Source: Patiria miniata
Lineage: Eukaryota; Echinodermata; Asteroidea; Valvatida; Asterinidae
Assembly: GCF_015706575.1 (NCBI RefSeq)
Contig: NW_024037069.1
Coordinates: 41,189,315 to 41,253,314, forward strand
DNA length: 64,000 nt
Direction: 5' to 3'
The notes under the pieces were generated by a model that ran no database searches, had not been told where the DNA came from, and saw only the letters and a program-made list of their open reading frames with translations. Numbering within the stretch: position 1 is the first letter of the stretch; each line of letters starts with the position of its first letter. Made by a program: the position numbers and the translations under genes. Shown here one piece after another: positions 12,920 to 25,300 of this stretch.

Positions 12920-13158
12920 GGGAGGTTTCGCAAGTGAACGGATACGCTTACACTTACGTGTAGCTATCCGTATCCGTTTTTTACTTACGTGTAGCGAGGG
13001 AGATATGCGTGTCGTCTGCACGTATGACGTCATACGCCACTCACTATCCGCTAAACGTGCAGACGACACGCATATCTCGCTCGCTACACGTAGGTAAAAA
13101 ACGGATACGGATAGCTAAGCGTAAGTGTAAGCGTATCCGTTCGCTTGCGAAACCTCCC
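12920..13158. mobile_element. foldback MITE, 239 bp, 5-bp TSD TAATA
   Basis: The two halves are near-perfect inverted copies: GGGAGGTTTCGC...AACGGATACGCTTAC on the left and GTAAGCGTATCCGTT...GCGAAACCTCCC on the right, about 110 bp per arm. Flanks are TAATA at 12915-12919 and 13159-13163. CpG is high for the surroundings. No coding capacity. Confidence 0.85.
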
Positions 13159-13238
13159 TAATAATAGAGATAATCCCCCAATAAACAAACAACTAGTTAT
13201 TCACACAGCCTGCTGAGCCTAACGGTTAACCTTTACTT

Positions 13239-13385
13239 TGCGCATGCGCCTAGAAATTTTCTCGGTCAGGATCGCTTTCAAAGCTCAGTTTATACCAATT
13301 ACCATAGAGATATATCAAATTACAATTTAATACAGCTCTATGGTTTATACCAAACTCGGGAGACAGATAGGATCAGTGGTGGTAA
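13239..13385 (+). promoter_or_regulatory. possible promoter/first non-coding exon of the GRAP2-like gene
   Basis: TGCGCATGCGCC at 13239-13250 matches the palindromic NRF-1 site common in animal CpG promoters. About 130 bases on, CAGTGGTG is followed by GTAAGA, a good donor. With the ATG 3 kb downstream, and an acceptor-like ATTACAG ending at 16094, this could be an upstream 5' UTR exon. Inference only; the site may be chance or part of a repeat. Confidence 0.25.
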
Positions 13386-14678
13386 GAATTTTATCAATCT
13401 TTTGAACAGGTTTTTTTTTTTTTCGATACTAGCTAGCATTCGCGATTTTAAGCGGGATCAAAGCTTGTGGGCAACATTCATCAAAACTTTCGACCAATCA
13501 AAAACCATACAAAAATGTGTTGCTCAGTGAGTGACGCCGGGTTTTCCCGAATCAAAATTGCGTTGGCCTAGAAATGAACTTCCTAATACCAAATAAAGTG
13601 ATATTCCTGATTCAAGTGAGTAAATGAGATATCTGATAGGTATTTAAGTCTGATTAATTTCCCGACTGTGTTGAGTTTCCTGGTGCATTCGTCACCGTTC
13701 TAAAAATAAAATTCCCTCACGACCGTCCTCCACGGTTCAGTGAATTCATTAGTGTTAAACGCGCCCTGCGACTGCGCCCATTCCCGAATGGTTCAACGAA
13801 ACAGGAAATGATCAATCGTCTATGGTCTTGTACCCGGACTGGATAGACACTTTTGTAATATGATCCACACATCAGCCGAATTGGGCAATCGGTAGGACCA
13901 GACTGGTACGGTTCTTCAATGTACTAAAATGACGTGTGAAGTATGCATCACCCACCAGACCACCGACCCTGAACTCCAGTCTTATTTTGGTAAATAACAT
14001 TCTTTGCGGTAAGTAGTGATTTGTCTTTTAATCTCTCTGCTAAGATAAATGTGTTTCTTATGCTGAACTTAAGAGTTCGTGTATGGAAAGCTGTCGTCAT
14101 TCTAATAGAATGGCATACGGTCGTTTTCAGAGGAAGATTTTGAGCCGATAAGTCGATGAATAATTAAAAGTGAAAAGGGAAGAGAGACACAAAAATGTTG
14201 ACCTGTCATGCCTGTGTACCTACCTTGAACTTCCTCCTAGTTATAATAATTAATATAGCCTTCTGACAAAAAGTTTAGATTCTTTTACATTGTGTTTCTA
14301 TTACATGTATTAGTTCTTGAATTAAAAGGGCAAGGGCATGATGAATGTTGAGAAACACTTTGATTGCAAATTGTGGTGAACTTGCTAGACAGTTTTAGTT
14401 TTACCACTTATTAGAAGTAATATTAGACTTCTGTTTATAAAATTTTCGGTAATCCTTGTTTTAGGACACCTCTATTTTTTACGAGTTCTGTTCAGAACTG
14501 ACTTTTGCAGATGACTGTCCTATACCAAAGTGACTTTTGCAGGCTAAAGCAGTCTTTTTTCTTTATATAAACTCATGTTAGTTGTAATTTTGAAAGCACT
14601 TTCAAAGAAAATGTGACTTTCCCTAATCCTACCTTTTTTTTGCACTCAGATGTGCATGTTGTAGTTCCCACAACACGA

Positions 14679-14794
14679 GTGAAAGCCCTACATAATGAAA
14701 GCCCGATGCTGATTGGCTGCTAAAAACAATAAATAAGATGTTTATTTTTTTATCAGCCAATCAGCACCAAGCTTTCACTGCATCGAGCTTTCAC
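14679..14794. repeat. small foldback element
   Basis: GTGAAAGC...GATGCTGATTGGCTG on the left mirrors CAGCCAATCAGCACC...GAGCTTTCAC on the right, around an AT-rich loop. About 116 bp. Confidence 0.65.
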
Positions 14795-15346
14795 GTTTGC
14801 CATCTTGGTTTTTGAGTCTGTTTTCTGGTTGTCATCGTTATCTTTTACCCCTTACTTTCCCTCATAAATCAAAGCCCTGCCCTCTATCCACAAAATCAAA
14901 CCCGCTGATATTCAAGAAGGTGTCATTGCAAAAATTGTTCAGATGTGTCAAGAAATATCAGAATGTCAATTTTGAGTGTCATTTAGTCAACTGTTTTGGT
15001 GAGTCTTTCCCTTCCTATATATGAACGGGGTCCTAAAAGTAAGGATTACCACATTTTCTAATGACACTATGGAAAGAGTTTAGTATCCAGACGCCACTTC
15101 AGTTCAGCTCAGCAGATGTGTACAAAGTGTATGGAGAGTCAAGAACATTTTCAAAGTATTTCATAACAAAATTGCAAATATTTCTCAGATTCATGTCTTT
15201 TCAACATTTTGTGCAATGACTGACCTTCATTGATAATGATATAGGCCCTATATGATATATGATGAAAAAAAGTGGCGTCAGGATGTACCGTAGCATTCTT
15301 TCTGACATAACATGAATTGATGAGTCTCTAAAAGCATGTTTAAAGT

Positions 15347-15819
15347 TAGCCCCATAAATGTGGCCAATTTACTGGACTACCTCCGTAAACATAGGCCACA
15401 CATCCACATCATTGTACAAAAACGTGTCGCACTTTGTCAAATTTTGATTTTCACATTTAGGCTTAGTTTGTAGTTTTTTTTGCTTTAGAAGCATACTCAC
15501 CCTCTTTATAGGCTAATCAGAAAGTGCTGCCTTTTTCAGATGTCTATTTTTCGTGAAATTTCCAGATTAATTTGCACACGTTTGCGTATCAAAATTTCAA
15601 CATGAAATTTCACAAAAATTAGACATATGAAAAAGGCAGCACTTTCTGATTAGCCTATAAAGAGGGTGAGTATGCTTCTAAAGCAAAAAAACCCCTACAA
15701 ACTAAGCCTAAATGTGAAAATCAAAATTGGACAAAGTGCGACACGTTTTTGTACATGTGGATGTGTGGCCTATGTTTACGGAGTTAGTCCAGTAAATTGG
15801 CCACATTATTATGGGGCTA
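15347..15819. mobile_element. foldback MITE, 473 bp, 9-bp TSD (Mutator-like)
   Basis: Long inverted arms of about 215 bp: TAGCCCCATAAATGTGGCCA on the left, TGGCCACATTATTATGGGGC on the right, with the arms matching almost base for base through GGCTAATCAGAAAGTGCTGC near the centre. The 9 bases GTTTAAAGT stand on both sides (15338-15346, 15820-15828). A 9-bp duplication with long terminal inverted repeats is the hallmark of Mutator-like elements. No transposase. Confidence 0.85.
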
Positions 15820-16320
15820 GTTTAAAGTTAGATTTATCCCTTGTTATTTGTTTACTTTTCTGCACAGTGGAAATCGCACACTGGATGCCATATTTCATTA
15901 CCTTGAGGTTTTATTTAAAAAGAATGAAAATGCCTAAACCAGTGAACTTGTTTACATTGTCTACCAGGATTTCCAACATGTTGGGTGGGGTTGCAGGGAG
16001 AGGGGGTTGGGGGGTTGGTTGGGAACTAAAACCCCATGCCAGTGAACACAAACTGTACATGTGCTCATTTTTGATCATTTCTTTATCATTACAGAATTTA
16101 CCGTTGACTGTTGGGACTTAACACCCAGGAAGGACGTTTATGTTCACTTTTGGAGAATGCTCCTCCTTTGATGCCAAAAAAAGACGATTCTTCTCGAGTT
16201 TTTTTCTGTCTCCAGTGGAATGCGTTGACTGCTTAATGTGTTGTAACACATCTCAAAGAAAAGTTTGACGGGAAAAAAAACCACTAAACTCAAACGATCC
16301 TCTATAAGTATAAATCAAGC

Positions 16321-16398
16321 ATGGAGTGCGTCGCTCGCTACGATTTCACAGCTGCCCGACCAGATGAGCTGTCGTTCAGGGAACGAGATGTTCTCAAG
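16321..16398 (+). CDS. GRAP2-like exon 1 (N-SH3 start)
   Basis: ATG followed by 26 codons, MECVARYDFTAARPDELSFR then ERDVLK, donor GTGGGT. The start matches the GRB2-family start (ME-A/S-V/I-A) exactly, so no other ATG is considered. Confidence 0.92.
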
Positions 16399-19300
16399 GT
16401 GGGTACATGTGCATGTATCTGTCACCCTTTCAAGTGGCTTGATGAAATATTCATTAAACCCAAGAGATTCCCAATACTGTGTACTGAATTTACCCAACCT
16501 TAACCCTAACCTTCCCAAATCCTCAAAAATCCTCTCTGCAAAATGGAGGATTTGCCCAAAATTGAGGCTATATGGCAAAAATGTGCGGCTGATTTTTGAG
16601 GCATAAAGTTAGGCCATTATACTTGAAGTCCTCTGCACTGCTCCAAGATGTCACTGGCTCTGCCTCAACATATTGACAGTGATTGCTGGAGGATTTTGCA
16701 GGATTGAGGCAGTGGTCACTCCAAGGACCCCAGTCCATTCAAGAAATAACAGATGATTTTGCAGAATTGAGGCTGTGTGTAATTTTTACATTGAGGTAGC
16801 TTGAGGATTTTGCAGGATTGAGGTTTCATCCTAGGTTTGCCTAGGGAGTTAGCGTTAAGGATGCAAAACATGCAATACAGTCTTGCAAAGTCTTGCATTT
16901 GACAAGCAGTCCAACTCCTCTTTGTGTCATAAGAAATATCCGATACCGAGTCTCAAGGGAAGACACAAGACCACTGAGTAGTCTGTCTATTCAGAAATGT
17001 TTGACATCTCCCAGTTTAGTCTTCTGCTTTTAATTTAAGAATCGCTTGGTTTTAAGCTCTGAAGCAAAAGTTTGTGAGATTTATTCAGTGTTAACTGAGA
17101 TCTCTAACCAAAGCTGACGAAATGCGTTTAGGAGTGAGGATATTTGGCCTGAGTGTGGCATGTTCTCTGTGCGAAATCCCTAACAGTCCTGAATCCTCCA
17201 ATTTCAATATGATTTTGCACACCCTCTAGGGAGTTAGGGTTAAGTGTGGTTAAATGTCTCAGTCTGGACAGGAATTATTGACTTCGTACATGTATCTTTA
17301 TACTTGAGAATCCTTTTCATGCTTTCTATTTACTTGTCATGTGCATAAGGTATGTACATGAATTTAGATGTTTATGTCATTATACATGTTTATATACAGA
17401 TCCTTGTCATTTGATTGTTGGAACTCACATCACGTGACATCATTATTGCTTCCATTCACCCTGGGGCTCAAAAAGTCCCATTCGCCCGTGGGGAATGGGA
17501 AATACTATTCAACAGTTACACATGCAGGATCATTCTTGTTCCATGGCGTGGTATTTGTGTGCAAATGCATGCTGGTATGCGCGTTGAACGTTGCGCATAG
17601 CACGTATTGTTCCCAACTGCCAGTAGTTACAGAGTTGGGTTCAAACATTTCGTGAAGGGGTGGTTTGGAAGAGAGAAATACATTTCCCACCAATTCTGTA
17701 TTGAAATAGAAGTATATTTTAACTGTAAATCACATGACAAGGATCTATATGTCAGTTAAATGAAAGAAACATTGAGTGGCATTAAATCGTGAAATGGGGG
17801 AAATATTATTGCTCGGTAAAATCTGGACTTTTCCATTTTCACAAGGCAAAAAGTCCAGATTTTACCTTGTGATAATATTCCTCCCATTTCACTCGTAGCC
17901 ACTCAATAATATACAAATATTGAGTGGATCAGCGTGGAATGGGAGGAATATTATCGCAAGGTAAAATCTGGACTTTTCCATTTCACGAGGCGAAGGAAAT
18001 GGAAATTTTACGGATTTTACCTTGCGATAATATTCCTCCCATTTCACAATTTAAAGCCACTCAATATTTGTTTTATAACTGACATATAGATCCTTGTCAT
18101 TTGATATATTTGAACTTTTTTTTAAATACAAAACTGGAGGAAAATGTATTTGTCTCTTCCAAACCACCAGCTGTAGCGCTGGCTCTTTGGACATGTTGGA
18201 ACAATACGCGCTACGCGCAACGCTGAACGCGCACACCAGCATGCATTTGCACACAAATACCGTGTCATGATCCTAACTGTTGAATAGTATTTCCCATTCC
18301 CCATGGGCGGATAGTACTTTTTGAGCCGCGGCGTGAATGGGAGCAATAACGAATGTCAGGTGATGTGAGTTCCACCAATAAAATGACTAGGATCTGTATG
18401 TCAGTTATATAATATTGTTTGTAAAACATATTGTAATCATCAATTTTTGAAATCAGGTATTCTTCAAAATGAAGATTGAGATCATATCTCCTTTTGAAAG
18501 TTCAGATAAACTTCAGATAAAATCAACTCTTTTTCTTTCCAGGTTATTATTGACCCCGATAAGAACACGGAAGATGATTGGGCAACGGCTGAATTGAAGG
18601 GCAAAGTAGGATTGATTCCCAAGAACTACATCACCAGCCCGGAGTAAGTTTGCCCAATTTCATGGGTCCACTTGTTCCAGTCCCTGGTTACATCTGACTT
18701 TTATGATTGACGCACTCCTTAATGCAGTCGTCCGCCAAGAGTGATTATGAATAGCAAACTACCTACCCAACAAATCACAAATTGATTGAAGTCATTCTTA
18801 ATGATACTTGAATGGTAAATTACAAAGTACCAAGGTATCACGGGCGGGGAAACAAAGTTACACTTTGGACCTCAATTAATAGAATAAATAATACCTAGGC
18901 TTTTTAGTGTTTTTGTGGAGCCAATTAGCCACTGCTATTTCACATGGGACTTTTGTTTTCGCCAACCAGCTTTAAAGGTACAGTCCATCATTTGAAATTT
19001 GTGCATTTTGTTCGTTTGAAGCAACACACGTGCTGAAAATTTAAAGAAGGGTGCTGAACAACTAATCTGATGAAGTTTCAGCTCAGCTTCAGCTGTATAT
19101 TTCATATCAAAAGTTGCTGATTTATGTTTTAAATTGGGCCTGAATTCAGCGTTCCAGACACGTTCTCACTGAGCCAATTGCAGTTACGAGATGTCGCGCA
19201 CCGATCCGACGAATTAAAGCAACCGCGCGCGCGCGTGTGCGTCGTGTCAACGCTTGCGCGCGCTTTGCCGAATAAAAAAAAACTACGGAAATTTCCAAAG

Positions 19301-22300
19301 ATGCATCGTTGTCAAGACCTTCTTTCATTGATTTCTTCAAAATGACAGCATGCCAGAAAGAATAATTTCACAGGGAGTTTAGTCCCTTATTATCTTTCAA
19401 CCAAGTAGGTTTTTCAACACTAATTACGTCAGTTACTTTTTGGATAGCTGCAAATGATGTGCTGTAGCTTTAGAAAAGAAGGCATTTAGCAAATGCTGAG
19501 TGTTGCATTCATTCAGGCTCTTGCAAGTTTGTTTACACTAGCCTGCCAGGTTCTTCAAAATCTCTTAGGAGGTTTTGGAGGATCTTGCAGGATCGGGGGT
19601 GGGGTGGGGGGGGGTTTGGTGTGGTTAAAGCCTAGCCAGTATAGGGCTTGGGTTTTTAACGTCTTAATGTTCACTATACATTGTTGGATTTTGAAGTATT
19701 CAGGAAAGTTCCTTGCACACACAAAAAACCACCCAAAACACCAAGGGACTTGGTGTTAATATCAAATTGATTGTGACTTGACAGAACCTTGTATATTGTA
19801 TCCTCCTCCCCTAGATGGTTTTACAAAGGTCTGTCCAGAAACAGAGCTGAGGAGATTCTGCAGGATAACGAGCCCGACGGGGCTTTCCTCATCAGAGAGA
19901 GCGAGAGCTCTCGGGGAGATTTCTCTCTCTCGGTCAAGTGAGTGTGTGATGGTTCTCACAATAATGGAATCAATGTTCCAGAGTTGCTCTGATGCAAATC
20001 GTAGTGATGATTTGAAATAATAACTACAAGAAAAGCTTGACGCTTGAAACGAATAGAAGCGGCTATGTCAAAAGATAGACTGTATCAGTCATTCAGAATA
20101 TCCCTGGAGTCCAGTCAGTGGAAAATCACACACATGACGTTGGTAGTATCGAAAACTAAGACCCCTAAAACGAAGACCGAAGACCGAAGACCCACTCAAA
20201 AACAAAGGACCACTCGAAAACGAAGACCCACTCAAAAACAAAAACGAGTGAGTTTTCGAGTGAGTCTTTGTTTTTGAGTGGGTCTTCGGTCTTCAATACC
20301 ACAAATTTTGTTCGCCTGTCTGAAAAAAAAAATCTACTTAGGTTTACTAGAGCTTATTGTTATTGGAACCTATTTGACAATCCTTATGTTTTTTTTTTAA
20401 ACAGGTTTGGGACTGGGGTGCAGCATTTCAAAATTCTGGTGGATAAGGCCACCCGCCGTGTCTTTCTATGGGAGAAGAAGTTCGACACCATCAACCAGCT
20501 AGTCAACTTCTTCCGGATGAACAGCGTCAGCAAGACAAACAACAAAGTGTTCCTCCGGGACATGGGGAAAAAGAAATCGGCCGTCATGGTCAGTCCTGTT
20601 TTTTTTTATGAATAAATATTGAAATTTGTCTATGGGAGATACCAGATTCAGTTCTGAAGTCTCCACTTTCAGATAAATACACCAAATGTGCAGCATAACC
20701 TTTCAAACGAGAGTCAGAAAATTTTCTGTGGTGGCACCAAGCACCAGAGTTGCGCTCAGGTAATACGTACGTACTCCGGGCTCCATTGACCAATAGGATT
20801 ACCAAGATGCGCTTGTCTTTAACCCCATGCGTACGGGAAGCGTTCATGGCCGCGGCCGCTAATCCTCATTGGAATGCAGTTGCCAGCTGTGGTATGCCGT
20901 GGCACGCGGCTAGTGGGTAGTTCCACAGCTGCTGCTTTTGTGCAGTGCCACTAACACACAAAGGCTGTGCAGTCATGCGGGCCACTTGCTCTATGTGTGG
21001 AGGAATGTCCCCATTACGCCCTGTCCTTAAGGGGTTAAGAACGCGTGCGGCATGGGTGAAGGCGTGACACCACCTGCAAAATGGCTTCTAATTTTGTTCG
21101 GCAAATTCCAGTGTTAACTTCGAATTCCCAAGTTACGATCTTTAATTAATGTATGACATTAAGAGCAGGTAGCCTTACTTCAGATCAGTGCTTCACATCG
21201 TGGCAACATTTGCTGGAGTTGAAAGTTTTTGTAAATTCACAATGCCAGTACATACATCACAGATTCGCATCCGTGTTTTTGTTTACACCAAGTACGTTCT
21301 TGGTTCTTGGTTGGTTCTTCTCCTAAATACTCCACGTGGGAGTTTATACAGGAGGCCAGAAACACCGGGGCAAACCCCTTCTCTTAGCGATAAGTGTTTA
21401 CTGGGTTCTTTTACATGCATTTATACAACACACGGGACCTACGGCTTAACGTCCCATCCGAAGGACGAAGCAATAATGGTTAAGTGCCTTGCTTAAGAGC
21501 ACAAGTGTGGCGCGCTCGAACCCACGTCACGGTTGCCTCTGAAACACCAGAACGTGAGTCCGGTGTTCTTAACCGCTAGGCCATCACACTCCACTGTGTT
21601 TGACATTGACTCTGAAGTCGCCTGTATTCCAAACTAGAGTTAAAAAAGTGTTTTCCTCAAGAAAAATCCTCCTGCCATCACACTCCACGTACATGTACCA
21701 GCTCTTACTTTGCCAACTGTGCTTGTCCATTAGGGACGACTTTGTGCTAATGGCTTATCCAGCAAACAACGGCATCAACAGAAACAGCACTATGTGAGTG
21801 ACTGCACACTAAACATGGTGTGACACGATAGTCGTAACGCACTGGAATTAAGCACAAAATAAATATTGCATGACATGCGCATGACGTTTTGTTGTGCTGA
21901 CAAGCATGTAAAAATCAGAAAAGCCAAGGAAAGTCTTGCTCGTCAAAAATGGCGACCAATTTTACACAACTGTTTGACTGCCTGTGACTGGCTCCCAATC
22001 CAGTTTTGCTTAACAGTTTGCTTTGCTAAGTGAAGCGATTTGTTCCGCTAAGCAGCTTAACCCCAACTCCTTAGCATGATTGACTAGGAACCATACCCAC
22101 CCTGGCAAATTCCAACACCATATGGGAAACTGCACACACATATTACTGACTATGATTCTGGAGGTGTGCCAACCCAATGTAAAAGACTGTCAGTTTAGGG
22201 GTACTGTACCCATCCCGACAGATTCCAACAAAACATGCCGTTGGGGTTTGATGGGTTGAGTTCTGTTAGGGTTAATGGAGTTTGTTCTGATTTCATAGAG

Positions 22301-25300
22301 CTGCTTAAGCAGAAAATTTGCTTAAGCACGAAAAAAACATTGCTTAGTAAAATTAGGTTACCGGCCAAAACTCCATGTGATGTACATTGCTTGTGACTGG
22401 TATTTAGCTGTTGTTTACTTAGCATAACAATCGCATGGAGTTTTGGCCGGTAACCTGATTTTATTAAGCAAGACGTTTTTGTGCTTAGGCAAATTTTGTG
22501 CTTAAGCAGCTCTATGAAATTGGGCCCTGGTGCTTGAAATGCAGTTTTGGCTTGCGTGAACAGCTGAGAAAGGCTTTAGCTATACCATCAATTTCAGCAA
22601 GTTGGCAGAGCTTGTGCCATGAGCAGTAATTTCAGTCACAGACCCAAGACATTTTGCCGATTGCGTAGTTACGGGCCCTGTTTCTATAAGAGAACAAAAA
22701 TTCACATTTAGATTTTTAAACTTATCAAACTACGGTAGTTAACTCTGAAACCAACGTGAATGAGTGTTGTGGATAGAGGGCAGCAGGATTTACTTAAGGA
22801 ACGATGTGGGTAAAACGACGATGAAGTCAACAGAACGCAACACGAAAATAAAGATGGCGTTTACTGCGAGGCACTGTGGATGTGCAGAACTGGCATGATT
22901 TGAATGGCATCAACTGTAAACTGGCTCAGAAAAGTGCATTTTTCTACTGAAAAATGCTGTTCAAAATCACAAAAAAATAGGGTCAGAAGGATTGAAAAAA
23001 AAACCTACCTAAGGTTGCAGAAGTCATTTTGGAATACTAAAAAGACTAAAACAGTGGGGCCCGTAACTAAACGATCGCCAACATTTTGACATCACAATGT
23101 GCTTATCACACTGCATTCTGGTCCGTTGTTTTCAGTTTGAATACAAACCGCAAGGAGAAAGTGGATTCATTTACATGTAGTTCGGGGGAAAAAAAAAAGG
23201 GATCTCAATGAATCCTCACAGTATTCATCTCTACATATTGTAATCTAATTCCATTGTTAGAGCCAGCAAAACGCACAAATAAGTATTCCCAATCTACTTC
23301 CCACACGTCTCCATTTGGCTTCCCGAATATGCATCATAATAAACACATAGTGATGTCATTACGGGCCCAAACCCCGAGATCAGCATTAACTGAATGGATG
23401 TTCTATGCAGGACTCGATACAAGGAGCTAGTGGTGCCAACGGAGTGACCAGCCCATTTCAGCAGAAACAAGTGAGTCAATGGACCAATTGAGTATAGAAG
23501 CCCAATTCAGAATCATTCATCGTGTTGTTACCATGCTTGGGAATTCTTCCTTCTAGCTTAGAGCACTTTCCTGTGCCCCACAGCTCTGTGGAAAAAAATC
23601 TCACTTTTGTGTACAGAGTTCACACTGATGACTCATTATTCCTATTGGTCATGTCTCATGAGAACTCATGAGAATGTGTGAGGTTGAGAGTACGATTGAA
23701 AGAAATTATGAGTCACACGTCGACCCTGACTCAATCTGAGGATTGGAAAGAGAACATGATGAGATGATATTTTATAACACATGCTGTTTACCCAATAAAA
23801 TTATGACTTTATCACAAAAGCAGAATTAGACTTGCCACAAAGCAGATGGCGTACAACTTCACATCAAAAAAAAGTGGGAATTAGTGAGGGAAAGGACGAA
23901 GAATATCAATAGCACTCTTTAATATATAATATTTGTATAATTTTTTATTTGCCAAATTGATATTTTTTTTTCAGGGAATTCAGGAAAACTGCATTTCTGT
24001 GTGTACTACGAAAACAAAACACTGAAACAGTTGCATCAAATTACGTGACATCAGATTTTCACCGAAATTTAGGGATACATTTGCACCATGTTTGCAACTA
24101 TCCCATTACCTTTCCCAAATCCAAAACCCTCACGTTTGTTATTGTAAATATTATGTACATTATTTTGTATTGTTTTCACGGAATTCAGGAAATTTGCATA
24201 TTACTGCAACACAGAGCGCTGAAATACTTGTGTCAAATTACATGAATCAGAATTTTGACCAGAATTTATAGAGGAGCAATTCCACAGAATTCTAAAACTC
24301 AATGCCAACATTTCAAAATAGTCCAAATGCCACAAACCATACATGATACATCATTTTGAAGCTTGTTATTGGTAATTTATTGAAATATACATCTAGTATA
24401 TTTCTAACAATGTTACTTGCACCTGAAAATTAAGTTTAAAAAACAATCAGTTTGTCTGAGTACGTCAGACACCATCATGTTTTGAGCGGATTTCTCAATG
24501 CTTAAGGGCCCCGGAAGCTGGGTCCTAGATTCTCTGTGGTGCAATCTCAGCCACTTTTTAACACTATTACAAAGTTGAATGAATATCAGAATTAAAATCC
24601 ACTTTATGAATAAAACTATAATTGTGCACATTATTTACTTGTCCAAAATGGATGTGGAACTGCTGAGATTCATTTGCACCATGTTTCCAACTCTCCTGTT
24701 ATGACATACCTCTCCCTAAGTCCAACAACATTTTTGATTGTCTGTGTCCAGAGTCCGTGGGGCAAGGTGACCCAACATAAACCGATGAAGCCTGCCGTGG
24801 AGCAGAAACCAAGGGTGAGTCAATCTCAACAGTTTGTATTTTCAAGAAATGAGGCTTCGCTTTGCCCAGCAGGGGAGGCAGCTGCCTGTCGCTAGGTTTG
24901 CCGGCAATTCACACGCCTCGCAAGCGAGTTCCAGCTTCGCGGCAGTCTCCCGCAGTGCTGGCGGTCAACCGTAGCAGCCTAATTTGCATGAGCAGCTGGT
25001 CAAAACCATATTCCCTTAATGCATTTTTCTGGGTGGCATGGGTGGCTAGTGCGTAAGGCGCTCGCCTCTCACCACTGGCCCTGGTTCAGTTCCCGACTGG
25101 GGACCATATGTGAGTAGAGTTGTGCGTTGGTTCTCTCCTGTGCCACGAGGGTTTTCTCCGGGCCCTCCGGTTTTCCTCCCTCCGGAAAAATCAAACACTT
25201 TAGATCTCAGGCTTTGCTTCGCGGTCATATATGAGTCGTTGTGGCTGGCTGCCAAAGGCGCCTTTACATGCCTGCGGCTTGACCACGTTGTAGCCGCGTC

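Noticed and set aside
15666-16121. 151-codon open frame on the plus strand
   Set aside because: Its first half lies in the arm of the foldback element; no start context and no family recognised.
23974-24002. Small exon after TTTTTTTTCAG in intron 6 of the GRAP2-like gene
   Set aside because: The donor is weak and the sequence (GGAATTCAGGAAA) recurs at about 24180 as part of a local repeat.
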